From an uncultured Ectothiorhodospiraceae bacterium (GTDB lineage Bacteria > Pseudomonadota > Gammaproteobacteria > S012-40): a DNA stretch of 58,915 nucleotides. Under the pieces are notes generated by a model that was given only the letters and a program-made list of their open reading frames with translations, was not told the origin of the DNA and searched no databases. Position numbers and translations under genes: made by a program. Positions within the stretch are counted from its first letter, which is position 1; each line of letters opens with the position of its first letter. Location: contig CALZJE010000011.1 of assembly GCA_945787715.1 (NCBI GenBank), positions 1-58,915 of the forward strand, written 5' to 3'. Below are positions 18,281 through 29,100 of the stretch, in pieces.

Positions 18281-20596
18281 ATGGATTTTACGGATCTTTC
18301 CGACTTAGATATTAATGAAGTAGTTAATTTTAATAAACTGCTCACTGTTGAACAAGTTCATGAGAAAGTTGAAAAAGGCGAATCCTTAGCAGGTGCTCAT
18401 TTGTGGGGATTGGATTTAGCGGGTATTGATTTTCAAGGTGTCAATCTTGAAGGCGCCAACATTATGAAAACCAATTTACGCGGAGCGTTGTTAAAAAATG
18501 CCAGGTTGGCCGCTACGAGCTTTAAAGAAACGAAATTACATAAAGCTGATTTATCGGGCTCTGATTGTTCTTATGCGACCTTTATTAATAGCCAATGTGA
18601 TGGCGCCAATTTTAACAACGCAAATTTGACCGGAATAAAGGTAGGTATAGAACCGTTATTAAGCAAAGATCCCGAGGAGTTATTGAATTCACCTCAACTA
18701 CTAGCATTATCTAAAATAGATTTTGAGAATATTGATGTTGAGACTTTTAATATGAGTTTGGAAGATATTGGCTTAACAGAATCTGACTTTTCTTCTGGTA
18801 CTGCTTCATTTATTGAGGCAGATTTTAGGCAAAGTTTGCTAAACCACGCTGTTTTTGAGCAAGTAGATTTAGGGGCTTGTAGATTGTCAGAGGCTGATCT
18901 TTCTGATGCAAACTTTTCCAATTGTGATCTGCAAAAGAGTAAATCTATTTCAACGCAAATGCACAACACTCGTTTTATCGAATGTGATTTAAGCACAGCA
19001 AAATTTGTTGGGACCAAGATTTACAATAGTCTATTTGATGGATGCTCATTAAATAACGGTGATTTTAAAGGGTGTAACATCGCTGATACTACTTTTTTAG
19101 AAAGCGACCTGTCATACACTACTAACTTTCCCATAAATTTACCGGGCTGTGTGATAAATAAAAGCAATCTACCGATAGTTGATTTTAGCCAGGCAAATTT
19201 AAACAATTGTCAATTTATCGAATTAAAACTATCAAAAACATCTTTTTCTGGTGCAAATTTAAGTAACGCGACTTTTCAGAATATTGAGGTTATAAATTGT
19301 GAATTTAGCGATTCAATATTAACCGACATCTCTATTTCAGAGTGTAGCTTTTCAAACTCCACAATGGCTAAAGCAGACCTGCGTAGTGCGCGAATTGTAA
19401 AGTCTTATTTTGCTGGAATCGTGTTTTCCAAAGCAAATATTTCCAATGCTATTTTTGCCGAAACTAATTTAATACGTACAGATTTTACAGAGGCCAATTT
19501 AAAAGGCAGCATATTAAGTCAATGTGATTTGAACTTATCCAAATTTAAGTTTGCAGAACTGCAATGGGCGCAATTCATTAATAATGATTTATCTGGTGCC
19601 AACTTGGATGGGTGTCTATTTGCAACAGAAGATTCAACTGTACTCCAAAACATTAGTTCTAATAGCAGTAGCAAAAATAAACGTTTTGTCAATTTTCCTC
19701 ATTGTAAATTGGATGGATTAGATTTTAGTGATCTAGATTTAACAAATGCAGACTTTGAAGGCGCACAGTTGCATGGCACAAAATTTATGAATGCTATATT
19801 AAATGATGCCGATTTCAGTAACGTCGATGCAACAGATGCCGATTTCCAACACGCGGATATGAATGGCGCCTTGTTTTCAAATGCGGTATTGACGAATGCT
19901 AATTTTTCACACGCAAATTTTGATTATTGCGAGTTCACTGCTGCTAATCTGGATGGTGTAAATCTCAACCAGGCAATCATTAAATTTACTGACTTTGAAT
20001 CAGTGGATTTCACCAAAACAACAATTAAGCAAACTAAATTCGAGTTATCAAATCTAAAAAACAGCAACTGGCAAAAAATGGATTTGTCAGGCTGTGATTT
20101 TACGGATTGTGATTTTAGTGAGGCTAATCTAAGTCAGTCAAATCTAATTGATGCAAGATTAAAACAAGTGAATTTTACTCAAGTAAATTTAAGTGAAGCC
20201 AATTTAAGAAAAGCAAATTGTGAGGCAGCGGATTTTAGTAAAGCAAATTTATCTAATGCCAAATTACATTACGCTAATTTAGCATTTGCGATATTCCAGG
20301 AGGCTGATTTAAACCATGCACAGCTTAATGGTGCGCAGATGGCTCGGACACTTTTGGTTAATACTAATTGCAATTATGCTAACTTTGAATCTACACAAAT
20401 TCCGTATGCAAATTTCTCCCATGCAAAGCTAAATAATGCAAATTTCACTCAGGCAAATTTAACACAATGCAAGCTGCATCGAATTCAAGATGAAGGTTGT
20501 ATTTGGCATGGTACAAAATTAAAACATGTAGAATATACTGATGACGACCTGGCAGAGGCAGAAGACTGGAAACCACCTGTGCCGTCGGCTTCCTAA
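18281..20596 (+). CDS. Pentapeptide repeat protein in T6SS operon
   Basis: 771 aa, almost wholly pentapeptide repeats (A(D/N)LXX and degenerate forms such as CDFTDCDFSEANLSQSN). They start near residue 40 after a short helical N-terminus (LLTVEQVHEKVEKGESLAGA), with breaks near residues 130-160 and 440-460. No signal peptide and no second recognisable domain. It begins 4 nt after the DUF2169-pentapeptide stop and appears to be a partial paralogue of that protein's C-terminal half. Pentapeptide proteins fold as rigid beta helices; some mimic DNA and inhibit gyrase, others are scaffolds. Here the operon context suggests a structural or cargo role in type VI secretion, but nothing in the sequence decides between these. 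Confidence 0.88.
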   Translation: MDFTDLSDLDINEVVNFNKLLTVEQVHEKVEKGESLAGAHLWGLDLAGIDFQGVNLEGANIMKTNLRGALLKNARLAATSFKETKLHKADLSGSDCSYATFINSQCDGANFNNANLTGIKVGIEPLLSKDPEELLNSPQLLALSKIDFENIDVETFNMSLEDIGLTESDFSSGTASFIEADFRQSLLNHAVFEQVDLGACRLSEADLSDANFSNCDLQKSKSISTQMHNTRFIECDLSTAKFVGTKIYNSLFDGCSLNNGDFKGCNIADTTFLESDLSYTTNFPINLPGCVINKSNLPIVDFSQANLNNCQFIELKLSKTSFSGANLSNATFQNIEVINCEFSDSILTDISISECSFSNSTMAKADLRSARIVKSYFAGIVFSKANISNAIFAETNLIRTDFTEANLKGSILSQCDLNLSKFKFAELQWAQFINNDLSGANLDGCLFATEDSTVLQNISSNSSSKNKRFVNFPHCKLDGLDFSDLDLTNADFEGAQLHGTKFMNAILNDADFSNVDATDADFQHADMNGALFSNAVLTNANFSHANFDYCEFTAANLDGVNLNQAIIKFTDFESVDFTKTTIKQTKFELSNLKNSNWQKMDLSGCDFTDCDFSEANLSQSNLIDARLKQVNFTQVNLSEANLRKANCEAADFSKANLSNAKLHYANLAFAIFQEADLNHAQLNGAQMARTLLVNTNCNYANFESTQIPYANFSHAKLNNANFTQANLTQCKLHRIQDEGCIWHGTKLKHVEYTDDDLAEAEDWKPPVPSAS

Positions 20597-20611
20597 ATAA
20601 AGGATATTGAA

Positions 20612-21349
20612 ATGAATCAAACAGCAAGGGTTTTACCTTTAACCAATGATTTTTCTTATTTTGGGCCTGCAAAACTCACAAGTAATGAAAAGCCCGATGC
20701 TACAGCAGAAATATGCTGGTTGTCCTCTGGTATACAACATTCAGCTATTGCACGTGTGGCAATTTCACGTTTTACATCACTGCAAATTGGTGATGAGGTA
20801 TTGATAACAGCACAATCCCTGGAAGAGGTTTATATCACTGGTTTGCTATCAAAACCAGAATCTGTCACAAGATTGGAAACGCTCGGTGCTTACGCTAAAT
20901 TAGCTGAAAACAGAGACTCGACTTCAGAGAAAATATTGGAAGTATATACATCAGAGAATGAATTGCTTTTTTCTTATAATCCAGTTAAGCAGACTACCTG
21001 TGTAAATATTTCTAAGGGTAATCTTGAATTACGTACTGAAGACGGTGATATTCATCTTAATGCCGCTAACAGAGTTTGTTTAGATGGCCAGTCTCTGGAA
21101 ATGGAAACGAAAAAGTTTAAGCTCCAAGCTGATAATGCAACACTGGTATTTGCACGACTGGAAACAATAACTGATACTTTAATTGAAAATGCTAAAAATG
21201 TTTACCGCAGTGTAAAACAACTTACCCAATTGCGTAGTGGCCGCATGCGCACCTTGGTCGATGAAACTTATCATTTTAAAGCTAATAAAGTGATGTTAAA
21301 GGCTGAAGAAGATTACAAGATTAAAGCAGAAAAAATTCATCTGGGGTGA
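20612..21349 (+). CDS. DUF3540 T6SS-associated protein
   Basis: 245 aa. The N-terminal part (about 20-90) resembles a small barrel (VAISRFTSLQIGDEVLITAQ). The C-terminal half is a short beta-repeat stretch reminiscent of VgrG needle repeats (LELRTEDGDIHLNAANRVCL and KVMLKAEEDYKIKAEKIHLG). This matches the DUF3540 family, which occurs in vgrG-DUF2169-DUF3540-DUF4150 clusters. A good AAAGGA ribosome-binding site precedes the ATG, 15 nt after the previous stop. No effector domain is visible. The likely role is an accessory of the spike, by analogy with VgrG needle sequences; the molecular function is unknown. Confidence 0.85.
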   Translation: MNQTARVLPLTNDFSYFGPAKLTSNEKPDATAEICWLSSGIQHSAIARVAISRFTSLQIGDEVLITAQSLEEVYITGLLSKPESVTRLETLGAYAKLAENRDSTSEKILEVYTSENELLFSYNPVKQTTCVNISKGNLELRTEDGDIHLNAANRVCLDGQSLEMETKKFKLQADNATLVFARLETITDTLIENAKNVYRSVKQLTQLRSGRMRTLVDETYHFKANKVMLKAEEDYKIKAEKIHLG

Positions 21350-21368
21350 AAATAATGAGGGTTCAACT

Positions 21369-21788
21369 ATGACTGCGATTTTCCCAGGCTCAACTAAGGG
21401 GGGAGGTGTGTGCATGGGTATGCCAGATGTGTGTAAAACACCTGCGCCACCATCTCCATCGCCAGTACCCGTACCTTACCCGAATACCGGGCAACTTGTT
21501 CAAGCTAATGATACTTCAACCAAGGTCAAATTCGTCAATAAAGAAGTGGTGACTTTAAAATCAAAAATTCCTATGTCGCAAGGTGATGAAGCTGGCGTTG
21601 CTGGTGGTTTGGTATCTGGTAAAAACATGGATCAAATAACATTTAAGAAAGGCAGTTCAAAGGTGAAAATTGAAGGGCAAGACTGTGTACATTTTACATC
21701 AGTGACAGCACATAATGGCAGCAATGCTAATGCGCCAGCAGGTACACAAATAGCACCAAGTCAAACAAAAGTGATTATTGCGCCGTAG
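21369..21788 (+). CDS. DUF4150 (PAAR-like) spike-tip protein
   Basis: 139 aa PAAR-like protein of the DUF4150 type, expected to cap the VgrG needle with a sharp cone. Visible features are GVCMGMPDVCKTPAPPSP (conserved Cys and proline-rich turn), VPYPNTGQ, SQGDEAGVAGGLVSGK and IEGQDCVHFTSVTAHNG, all typical of the family. The protein stops right after the PAAR-like fold, so no C-terminal toxin is attached. GAGGG lies upstream of the ATG. Last gene of the operon. Its stop is 3 bp from the stop of the convergent prepilin gene, leaving no room for a terminator between them. Confidence 0.88.
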   Translation: MTAIFPGSTKGGGVCMGMPDVCKTPAPPSPSPVPVPYPNTGQLVQANDTSTKVKFVNKEVVTLKSKIPMSQGDEAGVAGGLVSGKNMDQITFKKGSSKVKIEGQDCVHFTSVTAHNGSNANAPAGTQIAPSQTKVIIAP

Positions 21789-21791
21789 TAC

Positions 21792-22247
21792 CTACGATTG
21801 GCAAGTGACACTATCGGCTGAACTAACTTCGCTGATTCGCGCGGGTTTCGAAGTGTGATTCCTTTGTATGGCTTCGGTGTAAGTAAAGCAATAGCCTTCA
21901 CTCGGAGACCAGATTTTAATTTTCTTCGCACCATTTTCTACAAGCTTAAATCCATTGAGCTCGATTACTTTTCTAAGCTCAGTCTCTTCTGCTTGTGGGA
22001 AGCCGCCTTTTAACTCGACAAATTTACCTTCCACTTCGATGTGAGAGCTATGCTGAACTAAGCTGACCATGTGCATTGTATGCACTGCTGAATGTAACGC
22101 GCCTCGTGCATATTTCAAACTGTTTTGATCTGCTCTATCGACCATAGTGAGGATCTGAGGTGTCGCTGTTGTGCCAAGCGCTCCTGCTATAGTGATCGCT
22201 ATTAACATTTCAGTTGTGGTGAATCCACCTAAAGCCGGCAGCCCCAT
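21792..22247 (-). CDS. Orphan type IV prepilin-like protein
   Basis: 151 aa with a class III signal: short leader MGLPALGG, then FTTTEMLIAITIAGALGT, giving prepilin peptidase cleavage after the second glycine with Phe at +1 and the conserved Glu at +5. The hydrophobic helix is short and followed by ATPQILTMVDRADQNSLKYA. The globular part ends with a Cys pair (GYCFTY and VTCQS) that could form the disulfide loop of type IVa pilins or MSHA-like subunits. AAGGGG lies 5 nt upstream of the ATG. No assembly ATPase, peptidase or other pilin gene is nearby, so it would rely on machinery encoded elsewhere. It could be a minor pilin or a pseudopilin. Confidence 0.82.
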   Translation of the reverse strand: MGLPALGGFTTTEMLIAITIAGALGTTATPQILTMVDRADQNSLKYARGALHSAVHTMHMVSLVQHSSHIEVEGKFVELKGGFPQAEETELRKVIELNGFKLVENGAKKIKIWSPSEGYCFTYTEAIQRNHTSKPARISEVSSADSVTCQS

Positions 22248-22865
22248 GATATCCCCTTAATATTATAATTATTATAGGGGTATTATAATTGTTTAATAAA
22301 TCGTCGCAAGTAATATGTTGTTGGCGGAACTTGCGAACGTTAACAAGAATTGTTGTTTAAATATGCAGGAGAAATTTGAGTTATGGTTGCCTGTTTTTAA
22401 CAACGCATGTTTGTTATTTGATCAACAAACAGCAATAGGGCAACAGCTTGTTGGAAGATATTTTAGGCAGGAAGTTGTTATTTATCGATAAAACCATTAG
22501 GTATGCATGGAAAAAGACTCGAATTTAATCCATGAGTTGGAAAAAACAATAATAAATTGAAGAATTCATGCATAAATCTATGTCTACCCTCTGTTATTAC
22601 TGAGATTTCAGGTTAAAATAGCGACCTTTTTAAGAGCTGGACAAATGAGAGGCGAATGGCTTCAATATTGTCTCAATTCACGGCTTTCGGTGGGCAGATT
22701 CCAGGCATTTTTTCGTTATTCACATTGGCTTTATACCTGTGTGTATCGAGATGTATCTCAGGGAATATCGTTTGATGCTCATTTGCTCCGGTATGTTGAT
22801 CATTCAGTCGCTTGAGTGGTGATCAATAGAAAAACAGAATTTTTTGCTAACTTTAGAGTGCTAAC
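22248..22865. other. Intergenic region upstream of EF-G
   Basis: About 620 bp. It starts with the leader of the prepilin gene, an AT-rich dyad between CCCC and GGGG at about 22253-22280. It also contains one possible 42-codon gene (22363-22491). The remaining 370 bp before the EF-G start have no open frame or motif I can identify and presumably hold its promoter. Confidence 0.4.
22363..22491 (+). CDS. Possible 42-aa small protein
   Basis: Short open frame beginning MQEKFELWLPVFNNACLLFD and ending REVVIYR-like in polar residues (VGRYFRQEVVIYR). No family recognised, no clear ribosome-binding site. The amino-acid composition looks protein-like, so it may be a small gene or a remnant of a longer one. 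Confidence 0.22.
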   Translation: MQEKFELWLPVFNNACLLFDQQTAIGQQLVGRYFRQEVVIYR

Positions 22866-24950
22866 ATGACAGACCTATCCAAATATAGAAATATCGGTAT
22901 CTTTGCTCACGTAGATGCCGGAAAAACGACAACGACAGAGCGTATCCTTAAACTAACCGGTAAAATCCATAAACTGGGTGAGGTACATGACGGCGCTGCA
23001 ACGACTGATTTTATGGAGCAAGAGCAAGAGCGTGGTATTACTATCCAGTCTGCTGCTACAACTTGTTTCTGGAATGATCACCGTTTTAACATTATCGACA
23101 CACCGGGACACGTTGACTTCACTATCGAAGTATATCGTTCATTAAAAGTATTAGACGGTGGTGTTGGTGTATTCTGTGGATCAGGTGGTGTTGAGCCTCA
23201 GTCTGAAACTAACTGGCGTTATGCGAATGATTCTGAAGTTGCACGTATCATTTACGTTAATAAGTTAGATCGTATGGGCGCTGATTTCTATCGCGTTGTT
23301 GATCAAGTAGAAAACGTTCTCGGCGCAAGACCAATAGTTATGACGTTACCTATTGGTATTGAAGATGATTTCACCGGTATTGTTGATCTTATGCAAATGA
23401 AAGCATGGATCTGGGACAACTCTGGCGATCCAATGGCATATGAGATTGTTGATATCCCTGCTGAGTATCAAGAAAAAGCCGATGAGTATCGCGAAATGCT
23501 TGTTGAAACTGCGCTTGAGCAAGATGACGAGTTAATGGAAGCTTATTTAGAAGGTGATATGCCTACTAATGAAGACTTGAATCGTTGTATTCGTAAAGGG
23601 ACTATCGCTCTTGATTTCTTCCCTACATTTTGTGGTTCTGCGTTCAAAAACAAAGGCGTTCAATTGGTATTGAATGGTGTTGTTGATTACCTACCAAGCC
23701 CAACTGAAGTGAAACCTCAACCAGAAGTTGATTTGGAAGGTGTTGAAACAGGTGAATTCGCGATTGTTGATGTTGATAAGCCATTGAGAGCTTTGGCATT
23801 TAAAATCATGGATGACCGTTTCGGCGCGTTAACTTTTATCCGTATATACTCTGGCACATTGAAGAAAGGCGATACCTTGCTGAATACCTTTACCGGTAAA
23901 ACAGAGCGAATTGGCCGTATCGTAGAGATGCATGCTGATGAGCGTATCGAATTAGATGGTGCGCAAGCGGGTGACATTGTAGCGGTTGTTGGTATGAAGA
24001 ATGTTCAAACTGGTCACACATTATGTGATCCTAAACATCCTGCGACTCTTGAGCCAATGGTATTCCCTGATCCCGTTATTTCTATCGCAATCGAGCCTAA
24101 GGATAAAGCGTCTGCTGAAAAAATGGGTATCGCTATCGGAAAAATGATTGCTGAAGATCCATCGTTCCGTGTTGAAACGGATGAAGACTCTGGTGAGACA
24201 ATTATCAAAGGCATGGGTGAGCTTCATTTGGATATCAAAGTTGATATCTTGAAGCGTACTCACGGTATCGAAGTTAATGTTGGTAAACCACAAGTGGCTT
24301 ACCGTGAAACTATCACTCAACGTGTTGAAGATAGTTATACTCATAAGAAACAATCGGGTGGTTCTGGTCAGTTCGCTAAGATCGACTACATCATTGAGCC
24401 AGGCGAAACAGGTTCAGGTTATGAATTTGAATCTAAGGTAACGGGCGGTAATGTCCCTCGTGAATTCTGGCCTGCGGTTCAGAAAGGCTTTAAAGATAGC
24501 ATGGATCGCGGTGTTTTGGCCGGGTTCCCATGCTTAGATTTTAAAGTCACTTTGATGGACGGTTCATACCATGCCGTTGACTCTTCAGCGATTGCGTATG
24601 AAATTGCTTCAAAAGCGGCATATCGTCAAACTATGCCTAAAGCAGGACCTCAATTACTTGAGCCGATTATGAAAGTTGATGTATTCACACCAGACGATCA
24701 CGTTGGTGATGTTATCGGTGACTTAAACCGTCGTCGTGGCATGATTCTGGGTCAAGAGTCTGGCGCAACGGGTGTTCGTATCAAAGCTGAATGTCCACTG
24801 TCAGAAATGTTTGGTTACATCGGTGATTTACGTACCATGACTTCTGGTCGTGGTCAGTTCTCTATGGAATTTGCAAACTACAGTGCATGTCCTCAGAATG
24901 TGGCTGAAGCCGTTATCAAAGAAGTTAAAGAACGTGACGAAAAGAAATAG
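22866..24950 (+). CDS. fusA: Elongation factor G, second (EF-G2-type) paralogue
   Basis: 694 aa translational GTPase that drives ribosomal translocation or a specialised variant of it. G-domain motifs: G1 [12 protein letters not shown] (residues 15-26), G2 region [10 protein letters not shown]3 DTPGH, G4 NKLD. Domains II-V follow at full length, with the domain IV loop [18 protein letters not shown] and the C-terminal [18 protein letters not shown]. The start [20 protein letters not shown] and the length match the second EF-G class seen in many Gammaproteobacteria rather than the 704-aa str-operon EF-G. Neither rpsL, rpsG nor tuf is adjacent, so this is probably not the only EF-G. It is monocistronic, ending in a strong terminator. 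Confidence 0.95.
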   Translation: MTDLSKYRNIGIFAHVDAGKTTTTERILKLTGKIHKLGEVHDGAATTDFMEQEQERGITIQSAATTCFWNDHRFNIIDTPGHVDFTIEVYRSLKVLDGGVGVFCGSGGVEPQSETNWRYANDSEVARIIYVNKLDRMGADFYRVVDQVENVLGARPIVMTLPIGIEDDFTGIVDLMQMKAWIWDNSGDPMAYEIVDIPAEYQEKADEYREMLVETALEQDDELMEAYLEGDMPTNEDLNRCIRKGTIALDFFPTFCGSAFKNKGVQLVLNGVVDYLPSPTEVKPQPEVDLEGVETGEFAIVDVDKPLRALAFKIMDDRFGALTFIRIYSGTLKKGDTLLNTFTGKTERIGRIVEMHADERIELDGAQAGDIVAVVGMKNVQTGHTLCDPKHPATLEPMVFPDPVISIAIEPKDKASAEKMGIAIGKMIAEDPSFRVETDEDSGETIIKGMGELHLDIKVDILKRTHGIEVNVGKPQVAYRETITQRVEDSYTHKKQSGGSGQFAKIDYIIEPGETGSGYEFESKVTGGNVPREFWPAVQKGFKDSMDRGVLAGFPCLDFKVTLMDGSYHAVDSSAIAYEIASKAAYRQTMPKAGPQLLEPIMKVDVFTPDDHVGDVIGDLNRRRGMILGQESGATGVRIKAECPLSEMFGYIGDLRTMTSGRGQFSMEFANYSACPQNVAEAVIKEVKERDEKK

Positions 24951-24970
24951 CATTATCTTGCTTTAGTTTA

Positions 24971-25009
24971 AAAAAAGCCGGACAATCAGTGTCCGGCTTT
25001 TTTATTTTT
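24971..25009 (+). terminator. Rho-independent terminator after EF-G gene
   Basis: Stem GCCGGACA (24977-24984) pairs perfectly with TGTCCGGC (24990-24997) around a 5-nt loop, flanked by A6 before and a T-rich tract after. The A/T flanks would let it work in both directions. Confidence 0.95.
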
Positions 25010-25255
25010 CCTCCCCAAGCTGTTTCTTCAATTACGTCTGGAGTACCAGACTTTTCCAAAATGCAGAATATCTTGTCCTATTTGTTTATTACCTTAAACA
25101 AAACACTCACTGACATCATAACTGGCGCATCAAATGCTTCATAAACTATTACTATTTATGAACATAACGCTCGAAAATATGCCGCAATCTAATTTGCTCT
25201 TTGATATAAAATAGCAAATAATGAAATCCTTATTTTAGCTTATTGAGGTAATCCA

Positions 25256-25615
25256 ATGACCATGAAACGCTCTTTACAACTATTTTTTCTATTGTTGATG
25301 TTTACCCTGTTTGCCGCATGCAGTAGTAGTGATGGCAATATTGTGTGGCAGAAAATAAATGAAGGCGCGTTACTTGTTGATGTGCGCACTCCTGCTGAAC
25401 ATGAGAGGGGTCATTTAGACGGTTCGTTACTTATTCCGCATACTGAAGTTGCAGCAAGAATATCCGAGTTTGGAGACGATAAATCACGCCCAATAGTTTT
25501 ATATTGCAAAAGTGGTGGACGTGCCGGTAAAGCTCACAAAGTGCTTGAAGCCAATGGATTCACCAATGTAACCAATGGTGGTGGGTACCAGGATTTATTA
25601 GCCTCAAAACAGTAG
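25256..25615 (+). CDS. Rhodanese-like lipoprotein
   Basis: 119 aa. A lipoprotein signal peptide ends in the lipobox LFAAC, so the mature protein begins at C22 and is anchored to a membrane facing the periplasm. The rest is a single rhodanese domain: LLVDVRTPAEHERGHLDGSL, then the active-site loop CKSGGRA with C84, then NGGGYQDLL. The six-residue loop starting with cysteine fits sulfurtransferase activity on small thiols. GAGGT lies 6 nt before the ATG. Monocistronic. A periplasmic sulfur-carrier or thiol-redox role is inferred; the substrate is unknown. Confidence 0.92.
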   Translation: MTMKRSLQLFFLLLMFTLFAACSSSDGNIVWQKINEGALLVDVRTPAEHERGHLDGSLLIPHTEVAARISEFGDDKSRPIVLYCKSGGRAGKAHKVLEANGFTNVTNGGGYQDLLASKQ

Positions 25616-26143
25616 TTCCTTGCTCTGAGTTATTTTTCTAAATACTCTCTTTATTTTAAACTGAAATTATTTGCTGCAGGATAAAGAGAGTTTTAGTTAT
25701 CAGCTATTAAATTCTGTAACCGCTGATTAAGACATCTAACAAGTGAAAGTTGAATTCAAATCTTTGAGTAAACAACGCCTATCCGTTTGAATGTACTTTA
25801 TTTCATAGTGTTAGATAAGATGAACAAAGCTTTCTTACTACACTGTCTGAAAATGATCAATTGCATAGAGGTATATGATAAATGATACCGATTTTTCTGA
25901 TATGTTGAGTGATCAACCTGAAAAGATCATGGTTGGTGATTTACATATTTTTCATTCCTTATCCAACAAGTTCGTTTTAACTCATCATAGATCAACTGAT
26001 TTTTACAGGATTGTTATTGCGTAAATTTACATGATATTTTCAATGGATTATTATGAATTGATTAACAAGTTGTAAGTATAACCGCACTTGCAAATAAAGC
26101 AGGGATTTGTACGGTATTGTATTACTGAACGGAGCACTTGAAG
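25616..26143. other. Intergenic region upstream of c-di-GMP gene
   Basis: About 530 bp. Besides the possible 49-codon gene at 25875-26024, nothing is recognised. GGAG at 26131-26134 is the ribosome-binding site of the following gene and fixes its start. Confidence 0.4.
25875..26024 (+). CDS. Possible 49-aa small protein upstream of GGDEF/EAL gene
   Basis: Open frame starting MINDTDFSDMLSDQPEKIMV and ending TDFYRIVIA, preceded closely by AGAGG. Acidic N-terminus, no membrane segment, no recognised family. It lies 119 bp upstream of the c-di-GMP enzyme on the same strand and could be co-transcribed. Its size and lack of homology leave it uncertain. Confidence 0.33.
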   Translation: MINDTDFSDMLSDQPEKIMVGDLHIFHSLSNKFVLTHHRSTDFYRIVIA

Positions 26144-29100
26144 ATGAATGTTGAGGATATCTGTCTCAATAGTGATGTAAAATTTACTGATTCAAATTTT
26201 GTATCAGTGATGCAAAAACTGAATGCTATTAGTTTTGAAGCAAGTAATATTGACGAGCTACTCAATAATGCGATTCAAGAAGTATTAGAATTTTTTCAGT
26301 GTGATCGCGCATGGCTACTTTACCCCTGTGATCCTACATCAGATAGTTTTGAGATAAGAACAGAAAAAACCCGACCAGAATGGCCGGGAGCCAGTTCATT
26401 CAATCGACCCATTGCGATGTCTGATCAATATCGCCATATCACTGCCGAGACCTTAAAACAAAATAGGCCATTGGTTTGGGATTTGAGGGAAAACCCAACT
26501 GTTCAAGAAAGCCTTGAATCCTATTCAATTAAAACTCAAATAACAATGGCATTATTCACCCGGGTTGGAAAACCTTGGATGATAGGGCTTCACTATTGCG
26601 CTGATCATCATCGTTTTAGTGATAGGGAAATTGAATTATTTTCTGTTATTGGACGTAGAATTGCTGAATCTCTCAGTACCTCGCTTGCAATTATCGACCT
26701 TTATAACAACGAAGAACGTTATCGTTTATTGATTGAAACGATGGCGCAAGGTGTGATTTGTCAAAACAAGAAAGGTGAGATACTTGAAATAAACCCTGCA
26801 GCTGAAAAAATATTAGGTATGGCAGAGAGGGCGTTCAATCATCTTCCCGTTGCTGGGTATTGGGGTGCACCTATCGATCAGAATGGATGCTGTATACCAC
26901 CCAATGAACATCCGGCATTAGCCGCATTAATAAAGAATGAAGCAGTACAAAATCAGTTGATGGGCGTATATCACAGTACTAACAAATGTTATCACTGGAT
27001 CGTAGTCAATGCTGTACCTCAGCATCAAAGAGAAAACGAAACGCCGCAAGTCGTTGTCACTTTTTCTGATATAACCAGTCTCAAAAAAGCAGACGAAGCA
27101 TTAAAAGCACATCTTTATTTTCTTGATGCTATGGAGCGTATTAATAGAGTAACTATTAGTGACGATCCGATGGATGTCATATTGAATCGATTACTTGATG
27201 AAATACTTGATATATTTCATTGTGATCGAGCTTGGTTTTTATACCCATGCGATCCAAATGCAACTTCTTGGCAAATTCGCTTGCAAAAAAATAAAAGTCA
27301 GTGGCAAGAGATGGATTTAGGAGTTAACCGGGAAATGACGAACGATTCCAAAAGACTTCTCGAAAATGCGTTAAATTCTGATAAACCTATTTGTATGAAT
27401 ATTGCTGGGGATAGTGAATTTCCTAATCAATCCTCAACAAAAAAATACAATATCAAATCGCAAATGTATTTTCCAATAAGACCAAAAACAGATCGCCCCT
27501 GGATGCTTGGATTACATCATTGCGAGTTCCCTCATTTTTTTGGTGAAGAAGAGGTGAAATTATTTGAGGAGATAACTCGTAGAATATCTGATTCATTGTC
27601 GACTCTCATTTCAATGCAAAGTTTACGCGAAAGCGAAGAACGTTTTCGTACTATGATCGAACATGCACCAGAAGCGATATTTGTATTAGACGTTGATAAA
27701 AATAGATTGATTGATGCTAATGAAAACGTCACCTTACTTTTTCAAAGTTCACAAACAATTTTATTTGGGAGTGAATTTACGAGTTTAAGTCCCGCTATTC
27801 AATTAGACGGTAGTCCTTCATTAGAATTGATGTCTAAAAAAATAATATCCGCCTTGAATGGAGAAGCACCTGTTTTTGAATGGATGTTTATTAATGGAGA
27901 AGGTGAAAAAGTACATTGTGAAGTGAGACTTATTCGCTTACCCGCACAAGGTCGCAATCTAGTTCGAGCAAGTGTAACTGACATTACTTTAAGACAACAC
28001 GAGAAGGCGAGAATGCATATGTTGTCGAGCGCTTTGCAGCAAACAGCAGACTCCATACTTATTACCGACACTAGTGGTTCTATTGAATATGTAAATGCAG
28101 CTTTTGAAGTAACAACAGGATATAGCTACGAAGAAGCACGCCAGCAAAAGTATGGTTTTTTGCGAACCAATGAAAGTGAAGATAATGCATTTAGAAAAAT
28201 ATGGGACACAATTAGTAAAGGCGATATTTTTAGTGATGTATTAATTAATAAACGTAAAGACGGTACTCTTTATTATGAGGAAAAAACGGTAACGCCGTTA
28301 AAAAACAATAATAACGAAGTCACGCATTTCATTTCTTCTGGTAGAGATATTACCGAACGCATGGAGTCTCAAGAACGTCTTCAATTTCTGGCGCATCATG
28401 ATGTACTTACTGAGTTGCCGAATAGATTGATGTTGCTTGAAAGGCTGAATAGAGCCATTAAACGTGCTGAAAGGGAAGATAATACGCTTGCTGTACTTTT
28501 TCTTGATCTAGATCGATTTAAAATCATTAATGACACATTGGGTCATGAAGTTGGTGATCAATATTTACAGAAAATCGCACGTCGCCTGGTGATAAATCTG
28601 CGGGCAACGGATACTGTTGCTAGATTTGGGGGGGATGAGTTTGTTATCCTGCTGGAAAGTGTTCATCATGAAGATGAAATAATTCATATTACTAATAAAC
28701 TTCTGATAGAGTTGTCATCCTCGCTTACCATCAACGATCATGAGCTGATTACTTCGGGTAGTATAGGTATCAGTATTTACCCCAAAGACGCACAAGACCC
28801 TCATACCCTACTTAAATATGCTGATACAGCAATGTATAAGGCAAAAGAACAGGGGAGAAATACATTTGAATTTTATTCTATCGAAATGAGTTCTAGAGCT
28901 TTTGAAAGACTCTCGCTTGAAACTCAACTTCGTTACGCTTTGAAACGTAATGAATTTGAAATTTATTATCAACCTCAAATTTCAATTGAGAGTAAAAAAA
29001 TAGTGGGTGCTGAAGCACTGCTGCGTTGGAATTCTCCTGGTGAAAAAACAGTATCTCCTGATGTGTTTATTCCAATGTTAGAAGAGATTGGATTAATAAG

